From Actinomycetales bacterium (GTDB taxonomy: Bacteria; Actinomycetota; Actinomycetes; Actinomycetales; Beutenbergiaceae), in NCBI GenBank assembly GCA_016649925.1, contig JAENWO010000222.1, positions 1 through 5,034 of the forward strand: a DNA stretch of 5,034 nucleotides. Reading direction: 5' to 3'. A program made the translations under genes and the position numbers. Positions within the stretch are counted from its first letter, which is position 1, and every line of letters begins with the position of its first letter. This document shows positions 1-5,034 of this stretch, piece after piece. A model generated the notes under the pieces. That model was not told the DNA's origin and made no database searches. It was given only the letters and a program-made list of their open reading frames with translations.

Positions 1-198
1 ACCTGGACCGCGGCCCTGCGCGAGGCGGCCCGGCGCAGCGTCGCGGACCCCGCGGGCTCGGTGCTCGTGCTGGTCGCCGTCGGGCTGTGCGCCGTCCTGA
101 TCTGGATGCTGAACGTCCTCGTCGTCATCGTGCCGGGCCTGCTGGTCCTCGCCGTCCTGTCCGTAGAGCACCGCCACCAACGCAGGAGGATCGCATGA
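1..198 (+). CDS. C-terminal end of a membrane protein, probably DUF624 (YesL-like)
   Basis: Frame 1 is open from the first base to TGA at 196-198 and gives 65 residues; the start lies outside the window. After a basic, Arg-rich stretch (about residues 7-15) comes a long hydrophobic run (about residues 21-54) with a central W-M-L-N segment and a P-G-L turn. This would form two closely spaced membrane helices, or a helical hairpin, followed by a short His/Arg-rich cytoplasmic tail. DUF624/YesL proteins are small multi-helix membrane proteins of unknown function that often sit in gene clusters for pectin or other glycan uptake, next to ABC sugar transporters. The family call rests mostly on context (YesU-like, RhaM and PL11 neighbours) and general topology, because the diagnostic N-terminal part is not visible. 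A transporter permease end is an alternative. The stop codon overlaps the next start (ATGA), which implies operon membership. Confidence 0.55.
   Translation, partial: TWTAALREAARRSVADPAGSVLVLVAVGLCAVLIWMLNVLVVIVPGLLVLAVLSVEHRHQRRRIA
184..189 (+). promoter_or_regulatory. Shine-Dalgarno site of the oxidoreductase gene
   Basis: A perfect AGGAGG lies five bases before the ATG at 195. It fixes that codon as the real start of the oxidoreductase, rather than the in-frame upstream ATG at 87, which lies inside the preceding membrane-protein gene and would add 36 Arg/Pro-rich residues. Confidence 0.85.
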
Positions 199-1577
199 GC
201 CAGACGCGTCGTTTCGCCGTCGCCGGAACGGGCCACCGCGCCCAGATGTACGTCGGGGCGCTGATGTCCGAGCACGCCGCGGCCGGGCCGCTCGTCGGCT
301 GGTGCGAACCGAACCCGGCCCGGGCCGCCGTCTACAACGACCTCGTCGCCCGTGCCACTGGCGAGCCGGCGGACATCCCGCGATACGACCCGGCCGATCT
401 CGAACGGATGATCGTCGAGCAGCGCGTCGACGTCCTGATCGTCACCGCACCGGACCACACGCATGCCGACCTCGTGGTGCGAGCGCTGCGGGCAGGGGCC
501 GACGTCGTCGTCGAGAAGCCTCTCACCATCTCCGCCGAGGGGTGCCGCGCGATCGTGGCGGCCGTGGAGGAGACCGGCCGCTCGCTCGTCATGACCTTCA
601 ACTACCGCTACGCCCCGAGGAACTCGAGCCTGCGCGAGGTGATCGCCTCCGGGGAGATCGGGGAGGTGACGTCGGTGCACTTCGAGTGGGCCCTGGACAC
701 CGTGCACGGGGCGGACTACTTCCGGCGCTGGCACCGGGAGAAGCGCAACTCCGGTGGGCTGCTGATCCACAAGTCCTCCCACCACTTCGACCTGGTGAAC
801 TGGTGGCTGCAGGACGCCCCGCGTCGCGTCTACGCCAGCGGCGGCCTGAAGTTCTACGGTCCCGACGGCGCCGGCGCCCCCCAGGCCGGTCCCCGGCCCG
901 CGCGTGGGAGTGAGGCCGCGCCGGGTGACCGGTGGTCGATCGACCTGCGGGCCGACCCACGGCTGAAGGCGCTCTACCTCGACGCCGAGCAGCACGACGG
1001 CTACCGTCGCGACCAGGATCCCTTCGCGCCCGGGATCACGATCGAGGACAACCTCTCCGTCCTGGTCGACTATGCCCGTGGTGCCACGCTCACGTACTCC
1101 CTCAACGCGCACTCGCCCTGGGAGGGCTACCGCGTCACGGTGAACGGAACGCGCGGCCGCGCCGAGCTCGAGGTGGTCGAGCGCGGGTCCGTGGAGTACG
1201 ACGCCGACGGTCGCGCCGTCGTCGACCCGAGCGCCAGGCCCGACTCCTGGGCCGGTGACGAGGTGCGCCCGTTCGGGGACCGCCTGGTGGTGCAGAAGCA
1301 CTGGGAGAGGGCCCGCGAGGTCACCATCCCGGAGGGGATCGGCGGTCACGGTGGCGGCGACGCCATCCTGTTGCGCGACGTCTTCGTCGGCTCCGGTGAG
1401 GACCCGCTCGGCCGCCGGGCCGGGTACCTCGACGGCCTGCGTGCCGTGGCCGTCGGCATCGCCGGGAACCTCTCGCTCGAGTCGGGCGGGCCGGTGCTCG
1501 TCGAGGACCTGAACCTTGGAGCTGACCTCGACCCGAACGGCCCGCGGACGCCGGCCGGGGCACGCAAGGCCGGATGA
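195..1577 (+). CDS. Gfo/Idh/MocA family sugar oxidoreductase (YteT-like context)
   Basis: This 460-residue protein is a predicted cytoplasmic NAD(P)-dependent dehydrogenase acting on a sugar or sugar acid; the exact substrate cannot be read from sequence. Residues 7-16 (FAVAGTGHRA) form the N-terminal beta-strand and glycine-rich turn of a Rossmann fold. TAPDHTHADL (84-93) and VVEKP (105-109) are the usual family landmarks, and the Lys of EKP is the typical catalytic/cofactor lysine. The C-terminal part starts with GGLLIHKSSHHFDLVNWW (187-204), the substrate-pocket segment, in which His192 and Lys193 stand where many relatives have an Asp-containing motif. It is longer than the usual 330-390 residues. 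A Gly/Ala/Pro-rich linker lies near 222-242 and a GGHGGGDAIL segment near 381-390. The start at 195 follows a strong ribosome site, and the end overlaps the next gene by ATGA. B. subtilis carries an oxidoreductase of this family (YteT) in its rhamnogalacturonan region, which supports a role in processing imported pectin sugars. Family is certain, substrate is inferred. Confidence 0.9.
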   Translation: MSQTRRFAVAGTGHRAQMYVGALMSEHAAAGPLVGWCEPNPARAAVYNDLVARATGEPADIPRYDPADLERMIVEQRVDVLIVTAPDHTHADLVVRALRAGADVVVEKPLTISAEGCRAIVAAVEETGRSLVMTFNYRYAPRNSSLREVIASGEIGEVTSVHFEWALDTVHGADYFRRWHREKRNSGGLLIHKSSHHFDLVNWWLQDAPRRVYASGGLKFYGPDGAGAPQAGPRPARGSEAAPGDRWSIDLRADPRLKALYLDAEQHDGYRRDQDPFAPGITIEDNLSVLVDYARGATLTYSLNAHSPWEGYRVTVNGTRGRAELEVVERGSVEYDADGRAVVDPSARPDSWAGDEVRPFGDRLVVQKHWERAREVTIPEGIGGHGGGDAILLRDVFVGSGEDPLGRRAGYLDGLRAVAVGIAGNLSLESGGPVLVEDLNLGADLDPNGPRTPAGARKAG

Positions 1578-2254
1578 CCGCCCGCTACGACAACGCCCTC
1601 GCGTCGCCGGAGGATTTGGCCGGCTGGCGGATGGAGGGCGACGGCGTCACGAGCTTCCCGCAGGGACGGCTCCGCCTGGAGAGCACCCGGGACCCCGGCG
1701 AGGGCCAACGGGCGAACCTGGTGCTGTGGTGCCCGCAGGACGTGGGTCCGGACGTCCGGATCAGCTGGGACTTCTGGCCGGTCCACGAACCGGGTCTGTG
1801 CATCATGTTCTTCGCGGCCCGCGGGCGGCGGGGCGAGGACCTTTTCGACCCGGCGCTCGTCCCGCGCACCGGTGTCTACGACGAGTACCACTCCGGCGAC
1901 ATCGACACCTACCACGTCTCGTACTTCCGCCGGATGTGGGAGAGCGAGCGCGCCCTGCACACCTGCAACCTGCGCAAGAGCCACGGTTTCCACCTCGTCG
2001 CCCAGGGAGCGGACCCGTTGCCCGCCGTCCTCGACGCGCGTGGCCCCTACCGCATGCAGCTCGAGCACGTCCGTGGGACCGTCTCCCTCAGCGTCGACGG
2101 CATCACGACTCTCCACTGGCACGACGACGGCAGCCTCGGCGGCCCGCCCCTGGCCGGTGGGAAGATCGGTCTGCGACAGATGGCCCCGATGATCGCCGAG
2201 TACGCGAACCTCCGGGTGGAGCGGCTCGACAGCTCGGCAGAGGAGACGCGATGA
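1574..2254 (+). CDS. yesU: DUF1961 family protein (YesU-like)
   Basis: The gene encodes 226 residues with no signal peptide or membrane segment, so it is probably cytoplasmic. The central signature YHSGDIDTYHVSYFRR (105-120) and HTCNLRKSHGF (129-139), with the following DPLP (147-150), are the conserved core I recognise for DUF1961, the family of B. subtilis YesU. YesU has a known concanavalin A/galectin-like beta-sandwich structure, but to my knowledge no settled reaction. The alternating hydrophobic strands here (RISWDFWP, LCIMFFAA, VSLSVDG, IAEYANLRVERL) fit that fold. The His/Tyr/Arg-rich signature suggests a carbohydrate-binding or catalytic face. It overlaps the oxidoreductase stop and the rhaM start by ATGA; its own ribosome site is weak (AAGG at 1566-1569), which suggests translation by coupling. 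A role on rhamnogalacturonan-derived oligosaccharides is inferred from position between an oxidoreductase and RhaM. It could be a hydrolase, lyase or binding protein. Confidence 0.85.
   Translation: MTARYDNALASPEDLAGWRMEGDGVTSFPQGRLRLESTRDPGEGQRANLVLWCPQDVGPDVRISWDFWPVHEPGLCIMFFAARGRRGEDLFDPALVPRTGVYDEYHSGDIDTYHVSYFRRMWESERALHTCNLRKSHGFHLVAQGADPLPAVLDARGPYRMQLEHVRGTVSLSVDGITTLHWHDDGSLGGPPLAGGKIGLRQMAPMIAEYANLRVERLDSSAEETR
2240..2245 (+). promoter_or_regulatory. Shine-Dalgarno site of rhaM
   Basis: GAGGAG lies five bases before the ATG at 2251 and inside the end of the DUF1961 gene. It supports that start, so rhaM can be initiated on its own as well as through the ATGA overlap. Confidence 0.7.
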
Positions 2255-2616
2255 CCAGGATCTGCTTCATCTCGAGGGTCCGTCCGGACCGGCTCGGGGA
2301 GTACCGCACGGCTCACGCCCACGTCTGGCCCGAGATGCTCGAGGCGCTGCGCGACACCGGGTGGCGGAGCTACTCGCTCTACCTCTCCGACGACGGGCTC
2401 CTCGTGGGCCACCTCGAGACGGACGACTACGCCGCGGCTCAGGAGGCGATGACCCGCACCGCCGTCAACCCCCGCTGGCAGGCCACCATGGAACGATTCT
2501 TCGTCGATCTCGGCAACCCGGACGAGGGGTTCGAGCTGCTGGAGGAGGTCTTCCATCTCGAGGACCAGCTGCGCGCCGCCGGGCTGCCCACCGTCCCAGG
2601 GACCGCCGCCGACTGA
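2251..2616 (+). CDS. rhaM: L-rhamnose mutarotase RhaM
   Basis: This 121-residue protein belongs to the RhaM/YiiL family of small dimeric ferredoxin-like proteins that interconvert the alpha and beta anomers of L-rhamnose in the cytoplasm, ahead of rhamnose isomerase. The family landmarks are visible: a first strand ICFISRVRP (4-12), then the active-site segment HAHVWPEM (22-29). In that segment His22 aligns with E. coli catalytic His22 by its spacing of four residues to the conserved Trp-Pro-Glu. Further landmarks are GWRSYSLYL (37-45), GLLVGHLE (49-56), a W-x(3)-M segment (76-80) and the terminal EEVFHL (98-103). E. coli RhaM has WW where this protein has Trp76-Gln77, a mild deviation. About 18 residues follow the usual end at VFHL, and their codons form half of a terminator hairpin. 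As the last gene of the operon it ties the cluster to rhamnose release. No rhamnose isomerase or kinase gene is in the window. Confidence 0.93.
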   Translation: MTRICFISRVRPDRLGEYRTAHAHVWPEMLEALRDTGWRSYSLYLSDDGLLVGHLETDDYAAAQEAMTRTAVNPRWQATMERFFVDLGNPDEGFELLEEVFHLEDQLRAAGLPTVPGTAAD

Positions 2617-2638
2617 GGCGGCGGTCCCTGGGTACGGT
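2590..2638. terminator. Bidirectional hairpin terminator between convergent genes
   Basis: A perfect 16-bp inverted repeat has arms at 2595-2610 (CCCAGGGACCGCCGCC) and 2617-2632, with a six-base loop that contains the rhaM stop codon. A further five pairs (2590-2594 with 2634-2638) form if T2633 bulges out. The stem is almost entirely G/C, and there is no long T-run on either side, as is common for actinobacterial terminators. The left arm lies inside the last codons of rhaM, and the outer right arm touches the stop codon of the convergent lyase gene (2638-2640), so one hairpin probably ends transcripts from both strands. Confidence 0.85.
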
Positions 2639-4260
2639 CAGGACAGCATCTCGATGACCGTCCGGGCCTCGTGGGCCAGGCTCGCCCGGGCTTCCTCGGT
2701 CAGCATGTCCGACGCCTTGGGGCGGTCGAGGTGGCTGAGGAACCGCTCCAGCGCGTCGACCGCCGAGGCGGTGCGCCCCGCGTCGAGGTGGTGCTGCGCC
2801 TGGACCAGGGCGTTCGACAGCTGTTGCACGAGCGGTCCGTCGAGCTCGCCCGAGGCCACGTAGCCCTCGAGGTCGGAGAGCAGCGCCTCGACGCTTCCCG
2901 GAGCCCAGTAGTGCGGCTGCGGCACCTGAGACCAGTCGATGTCCGAGCCCAGGTAGAAGCTCGTGTACGACGGCTGGTTGTAGACCGTCTGCTGACGAGC
3001 CACCTCGGCGCGGTACTGCACGTCGTGCATGAGGGTGTACAGCTTGCGGTCGGTCACCTCGGTGGAGAGGTAGATCCGGATCGCGCTGCTGTCCTCCGTG
3101 CGCACGAGCAGCTCCTCACGCCAGTCACCGAAGACGTCGGCCACGAGCGAGGGGTTGCCCTTCGTGCTGTTGTTCGTCCTCGTGCCGGTGGCGGTCAGGA
3201 GCCGGCCGCGCTGCCAGTCGTCGATCGTCGGTGTGCTGTTGCCGGAGCCGTTGACGATCTGCGTGGTCATGTCCGCGGCCCACCGGATGCTCTGGTTGGT
3301 GCCGGGACGGGCGGTGCTGATCAGGCGGCCGTCGGCGGTGCGCAGGTCCACCGCCCAGGTCTCCAGACCGGGCTCCTCGGGAACGACGTCGCCGACCATG
3401 CCTCGGCCGGTGTCCCGGCCTGAGTAGGCGCCGTAGAGGACCTCACCGGTGGCGGCGTCACGCAGGGCGTAGCCGTAGGGTGCCCACGGTCCCCCCTCGA
3501 AGACGCCGTAGAACTCCAGGCCGGGCCGGGCCGGGTCGATGTCCGTGACGTGCATGGCGTCACCGTGACCGAGCCTTACGACGGCGCCCGGGTCCGCACT
3601 GCCTTCCGGCAGCTCGTCGAAGGAGCTGTAGAGCAGCCTCCCGTCGTCGTCGATCGTGGCCGCGCCGTAGACGATCTCGTGCCTGCCGTCACCGTCGACG
3701 TCGGCGGCACTGACCGAGTGGTCACCCTGTGTGGTGATCGTGCCGAACTCCGGGTCGGTGCCGTCCCGGCCGTGGGGCCCGTCGTTGAACGGGTTGGTCA
3801 TCGGTGTCCAGCCGCTGTCCACCGACCAGCGTTCGCTGATCTGCTCCCCGTCCCAGTCGTAGGCGACGATGGTTGAGCGGGTGTAGTAACCGCGGGCGAA
3901 GACCGCCGAGGGGTGGGTGCCGTCGAGGTACGCGACGCTGGACAGGAAGCGGTCCACCCGGTTGCCGGGCTCGATCCGCGACATGGCGTAGTCGCCCCAC
4001 ATCAGGCCGTCGTCGTACCGCTCCGGCTTGTAGTCCACCGTCTGGAGCTCGGCGCCCGAGGCGCCGTCGAACACCGTGAGGTACTCCGGGCCGTCGACGA
4101 TGAAACCCTCGAAGTTGCGCAGCACGTTGCGGCTGCTCCGGCCGGGGGAGTAGACGTCCATGAAGTAGTCGGTCAGTGCCTCCGCGTGCGCCTGGGAGAG
4201 GGGGTAGTCGTAGGCCGGCTCGATGCCGAACGCCTCCTCCAGGGTGGCCGGGAGGAATAG
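2638..4260 (-). pseudogene. Rhamnogalacturonan lyase (PL11) with C-terminal FIMAH-like domain, 5' end cut off by an IS
   Basis: About 540 codons of a polysaccharide lyase family 11 enzyme remain. The family cleaves the rhamnose-galacturonate backbone of rhamnogalacturonan I by beta-elimination, outside the cell, with calcium, using an eight-bladed propeller. Counting from the Met codon at 4161, landmarks are DGPEYLTVFDG (23-33), GNRVDRFL (66-73), ARGYYTRS (89-96), the calcium-type ADVDGDGRHEIVYG (153-166), GHGDAMHVTDIDP (198-210), GRGMVGD (252-258), TKGNPSLVADVFGDWREELL (333-352) and YNQPSY (394-399). Residues about 424-507 form a separate helical domain resembling FIMAH domains of secreted Gram-positive enzymes. 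The frame continues past Met4161 with normal GC-rich codons (...YDYPLSQAHAEALTDYF) to about 4260, then meets TGA at 4261-4263. About 180 N-terminal residues and the signal peptide expected for PL11 are missing. Only about 22 bases separate the break from the transposase stop codon, so IS insertion explains the loss. Met4161 has no ribosome site and lies within conserved sequence, so it is not a genuine start. Confidence 0.88.
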
Positions 4261-4548
4261 TCAAGACCTGTGGATCGGCGTGTCACGCGACTTGCTGGTC
4301 ACCTCCTGATTCGTCGGGTCGTTCGACGAGTTTGCCTTTCTCGAACTTCGCCCCGGCTCGGACGAGCGCGACGAGGTGGGGGGCGTTCACGGCCCGCCAC
4401 CGGGCTTGCGCGGACTCGATGAGCTTGAACGCCATCGCGACTCCGGCAGCCCTCGAGCCGGGTCCCTTGGTGACGCGCTGGCGCAGCCGGACGGTCGCGA
4501 ATGTCGACTCGATCGGGTTCGTGGTGCGCAAGTGGACCCAGTGCTCGG

Positions 4549-4554
4549 CCCGGG
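4549..4554 (-). other. Frameshift 2 in the transposase (one extra base)
   Basis: On the - strand the middle frame reads ...LLAFYDYPG and then diverges, while the next frame continues AEHWVHLRTTNPIES. Deleting one base of the CCC run at 4549-4551 joins them as FYDYPAEHWVHLRTTNP, the order expected in the family. Confidence 0.85.
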
Positions 4555-4993
4555 TAGTCATAGAACGCCAGCAACACGTCCAGGTCCTCGGTGATCTTCG
4601 CGGCCGCCTTGGCCCACTTGACCCCGTACTCGGTCGCGAACGACCTCGCCGCTTGCTCGGCGTGCTCGCGGTCCTCGGCTCCCCAGATCTCGGCCAGGGC
4701 GGCCTTCGCGCCTGGCTGGGTCGACTTCGGCAGGGCGTTGAGCACGTTGGCGATCTTGTGGAACCAGCACCGCTGCTCACGGGTCTGCGGGAAGACCTCC
4801 CGTAGCGCGACCCAGAACCCGAGCGCGCCGTCACCGGCGGCGAGCACCCGCGCCCTCATGCCGCGGCGCCGGCAGTCACGCAGCAGGTCGGCCCACGACT
4901 CGGTCGACTCCCGGTGCCCGTCGGCCAGCGCGATCAGTTCCTTGGTGCCGTCGGCGCGAACCCCGATCATCACCAGCAGGCACACCTTGTCCT

Positions 4994-4996
4994 GGG
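4994..4996 (-). other. Frameshift 1 in the transposase (one extra base)
   Basis: From the window edge the frame reads VWVDGIHLKVRLS and then drifts, while the downstream frame reads QDKVCLLVMIG with a TGA just upstream at 4998-5000. Removing one base of the GGG run at 4994-4996 (CCC on the coding strand) gives VRLSQDKVCLLVMIG without a stop. Confidence 0.82.
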
Positions 4997-5034
4997 CTCA
5001 GGCGGACCTTGAGGTGGATCCCGTCGACCCAGAC

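Larger units (their letters stand above)
4255..5034 (-). mobile_element. IS256-family insertion sequence, partial
   Basis: The element consists of the transposase remnant plus a short non-coding end at about 4255-4282 that abuts the broken lyase gene. The junction is uncertain by roughly ten bases (about 4246-4263). The AATAGTCAAGACCTGTGGAT stretch at 4256-4275 is a plausible inverted-repeat tip, but the partner repeat and the target-site duplication are beyond the window, so neither can be confirmed. The orientation is the same as the lyase gene, so transcription from the IS could read into the lyase remnant. Confidence 0.8.
4283..5034 (-). pseudogene. IS256-family transposase, C-terminal part, two frameshifts, runs off the window
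   Basis: Read across two frame changes, the - strand encodes about 249 C-terminal residues of a Mutator/IS256-type DDE transposase (family length about 400-430). The three catalytic residues can be placed: Asp in VWVDGIH at the window edge (5014-5034), Asp in AAGDGALGFW (codons around 4825-4854), and Glu in RTTNPIESTFATVR (around 4493-4534). Other family marks are LVMIGVRADGTKELIALADG, the REQRCWFHKIANVLNALPKS segment and the C-terminal AFKLIESAQARWRAVNAPHL. The first part (5034 to about 4999) is in one frame, the middle (about 4997-4555) in a second, and the end (about 4549-4283) in a third. Each switch is repaired by removing one base from a C/G run. The N-terminal DNA-binding part is outside the window. 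Unless these are sequence errors, this copy cannot make active transposase. Confidence 0.9.

Noticed and set aside
1346..2122. Long open frame on the - strand (258 codons) across the oxidoreductase/DUF1961 junction
   Set aside because: It is antisense to two well-recognised genes, has no family motif, and is typical of spurious open frames in high-GC DNA.
1516..2616. A 366-codon frame that includes rhaM at its 3' end and extends it upstream
   Set aside because: Upstream of 2251 the frame runs through the DUF1961 gene out of phase and is Arg/Pro-rich. RhaM family length, GAGGAG at 2240-2245 and the ATGA overlap fix the start at 2251.
2671..3423. 250-codon + strand open frame inside the lyase region
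   Set aside because: It mirrors the PL11 gene on the opposite strand. The PL11 motifs prove the - strand frame, and the + frame is rich in Arg/Val/Gly without recognisable domains.
2638..4161. Treating the lyase as a complete gene starting at ATG 4161
   Set aside because: The conserved coding continues upstream of that codon, there is no ribosome site, and the product would lack a signal peptide and the PL11 N-terminal third.
3722..4264. 180-codon - strand open frame overlapping the start of the lyase remnant
   Set aside because: It lies in a different frame from the conserved PL11 sequence over the same bases and has an Arg/Pro/Gly-rich composition, so it is a shadow frame.
4549..4996. Programmed ribosomal frameshifting in the transposase
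   Set aside because: IS256-family transposases are normally encoded in one frame, two sites would be needed, and I see no slippery heptamer; a TGA at 4998-5000 lies directly upstream in the second frame. Simple one-base insertions explain the data better.
1..5034. CRISPR array, tRNA/rRNA gene, riboswitch or prophage genes
   Set aside because: I saw no regularly spaced repeats, no tRNA-like cloverleaf, no conserved RNA element and no phage protein families. Genes or the IS fill the window almost completely.

Overview
The window looks like part of a rhamnogalacturonan I (pectin backbone) utilisation locus from a high-GC Gram-positive bacterium, most likely an actinomycete. The evidence is the strongly G/C-biased third codon positions, tightly overlapping genes, and protein families that match the yes/yte cluster of Bacillus subtilis. 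Genus cannot be read from the sequence; a plant-polymer degrader of the Micrococcales is a guess.

Positions 1-2616 (+ strand) hold the end of one operon. It contains the last 65 codons of a membrane protein (probably DUF624/YesL-like), a Gfo/Idh/MocA sugar oxidoreductase, a DUF1961 (YesU-like) protein and L-rhamnose mutarotase (RhaM). All three junctions are ATGA overlaps, so the genes are probably co-transcribed and translationally coupled. The promoter lies upstream of the window. A 16-bp perfect inverted repeat, extendable to 21 bp with one bulge, spans the end of rhaM and reaches the stop codon of the convergent gene. It is a likely bidirectional terminator.

Positions 2638 to about 4260 (- strand) encode most of a polysaccharide lyase family 11 rhamnogalacturonan lyase with a C-terminal FIMAH-like helical domain. 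Its 5' end is missing. The conserved reading frame runs up to about 4260 and stops at once in sequence belonging to an IS256-family insertion sequence. Signal peptide, N-terminal domain and start codon are absent, so the gene is probably inactivated. The IS occupies about 4255-5034 and runs off the window. Its transposase, also on the - strand, carries two apparent single-base insertions, each in a three-base C/G run. It is either a decayed copy or a poorly resolved repeat sequence.

Working model: a secreted PL11 lyase would cleave rhamnogalacturonan I, and the released rhamnose-galacturonate oligosaccharides would be imported. The cytoplasmic operon products (oxidoreductase, DUF1961 protein, RhaM) would process them, with RhaM interconverting rhamnose anomers ahead of rhamnose catabolism. 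In this strain the lyase next to the operon appears to be disrupted. The genes are of known families. The noteworthy points are the IS disruption, the FIMAH fusion, the shared terminator hairpin inside coding sequence, and the paired +1 indels in the IS.
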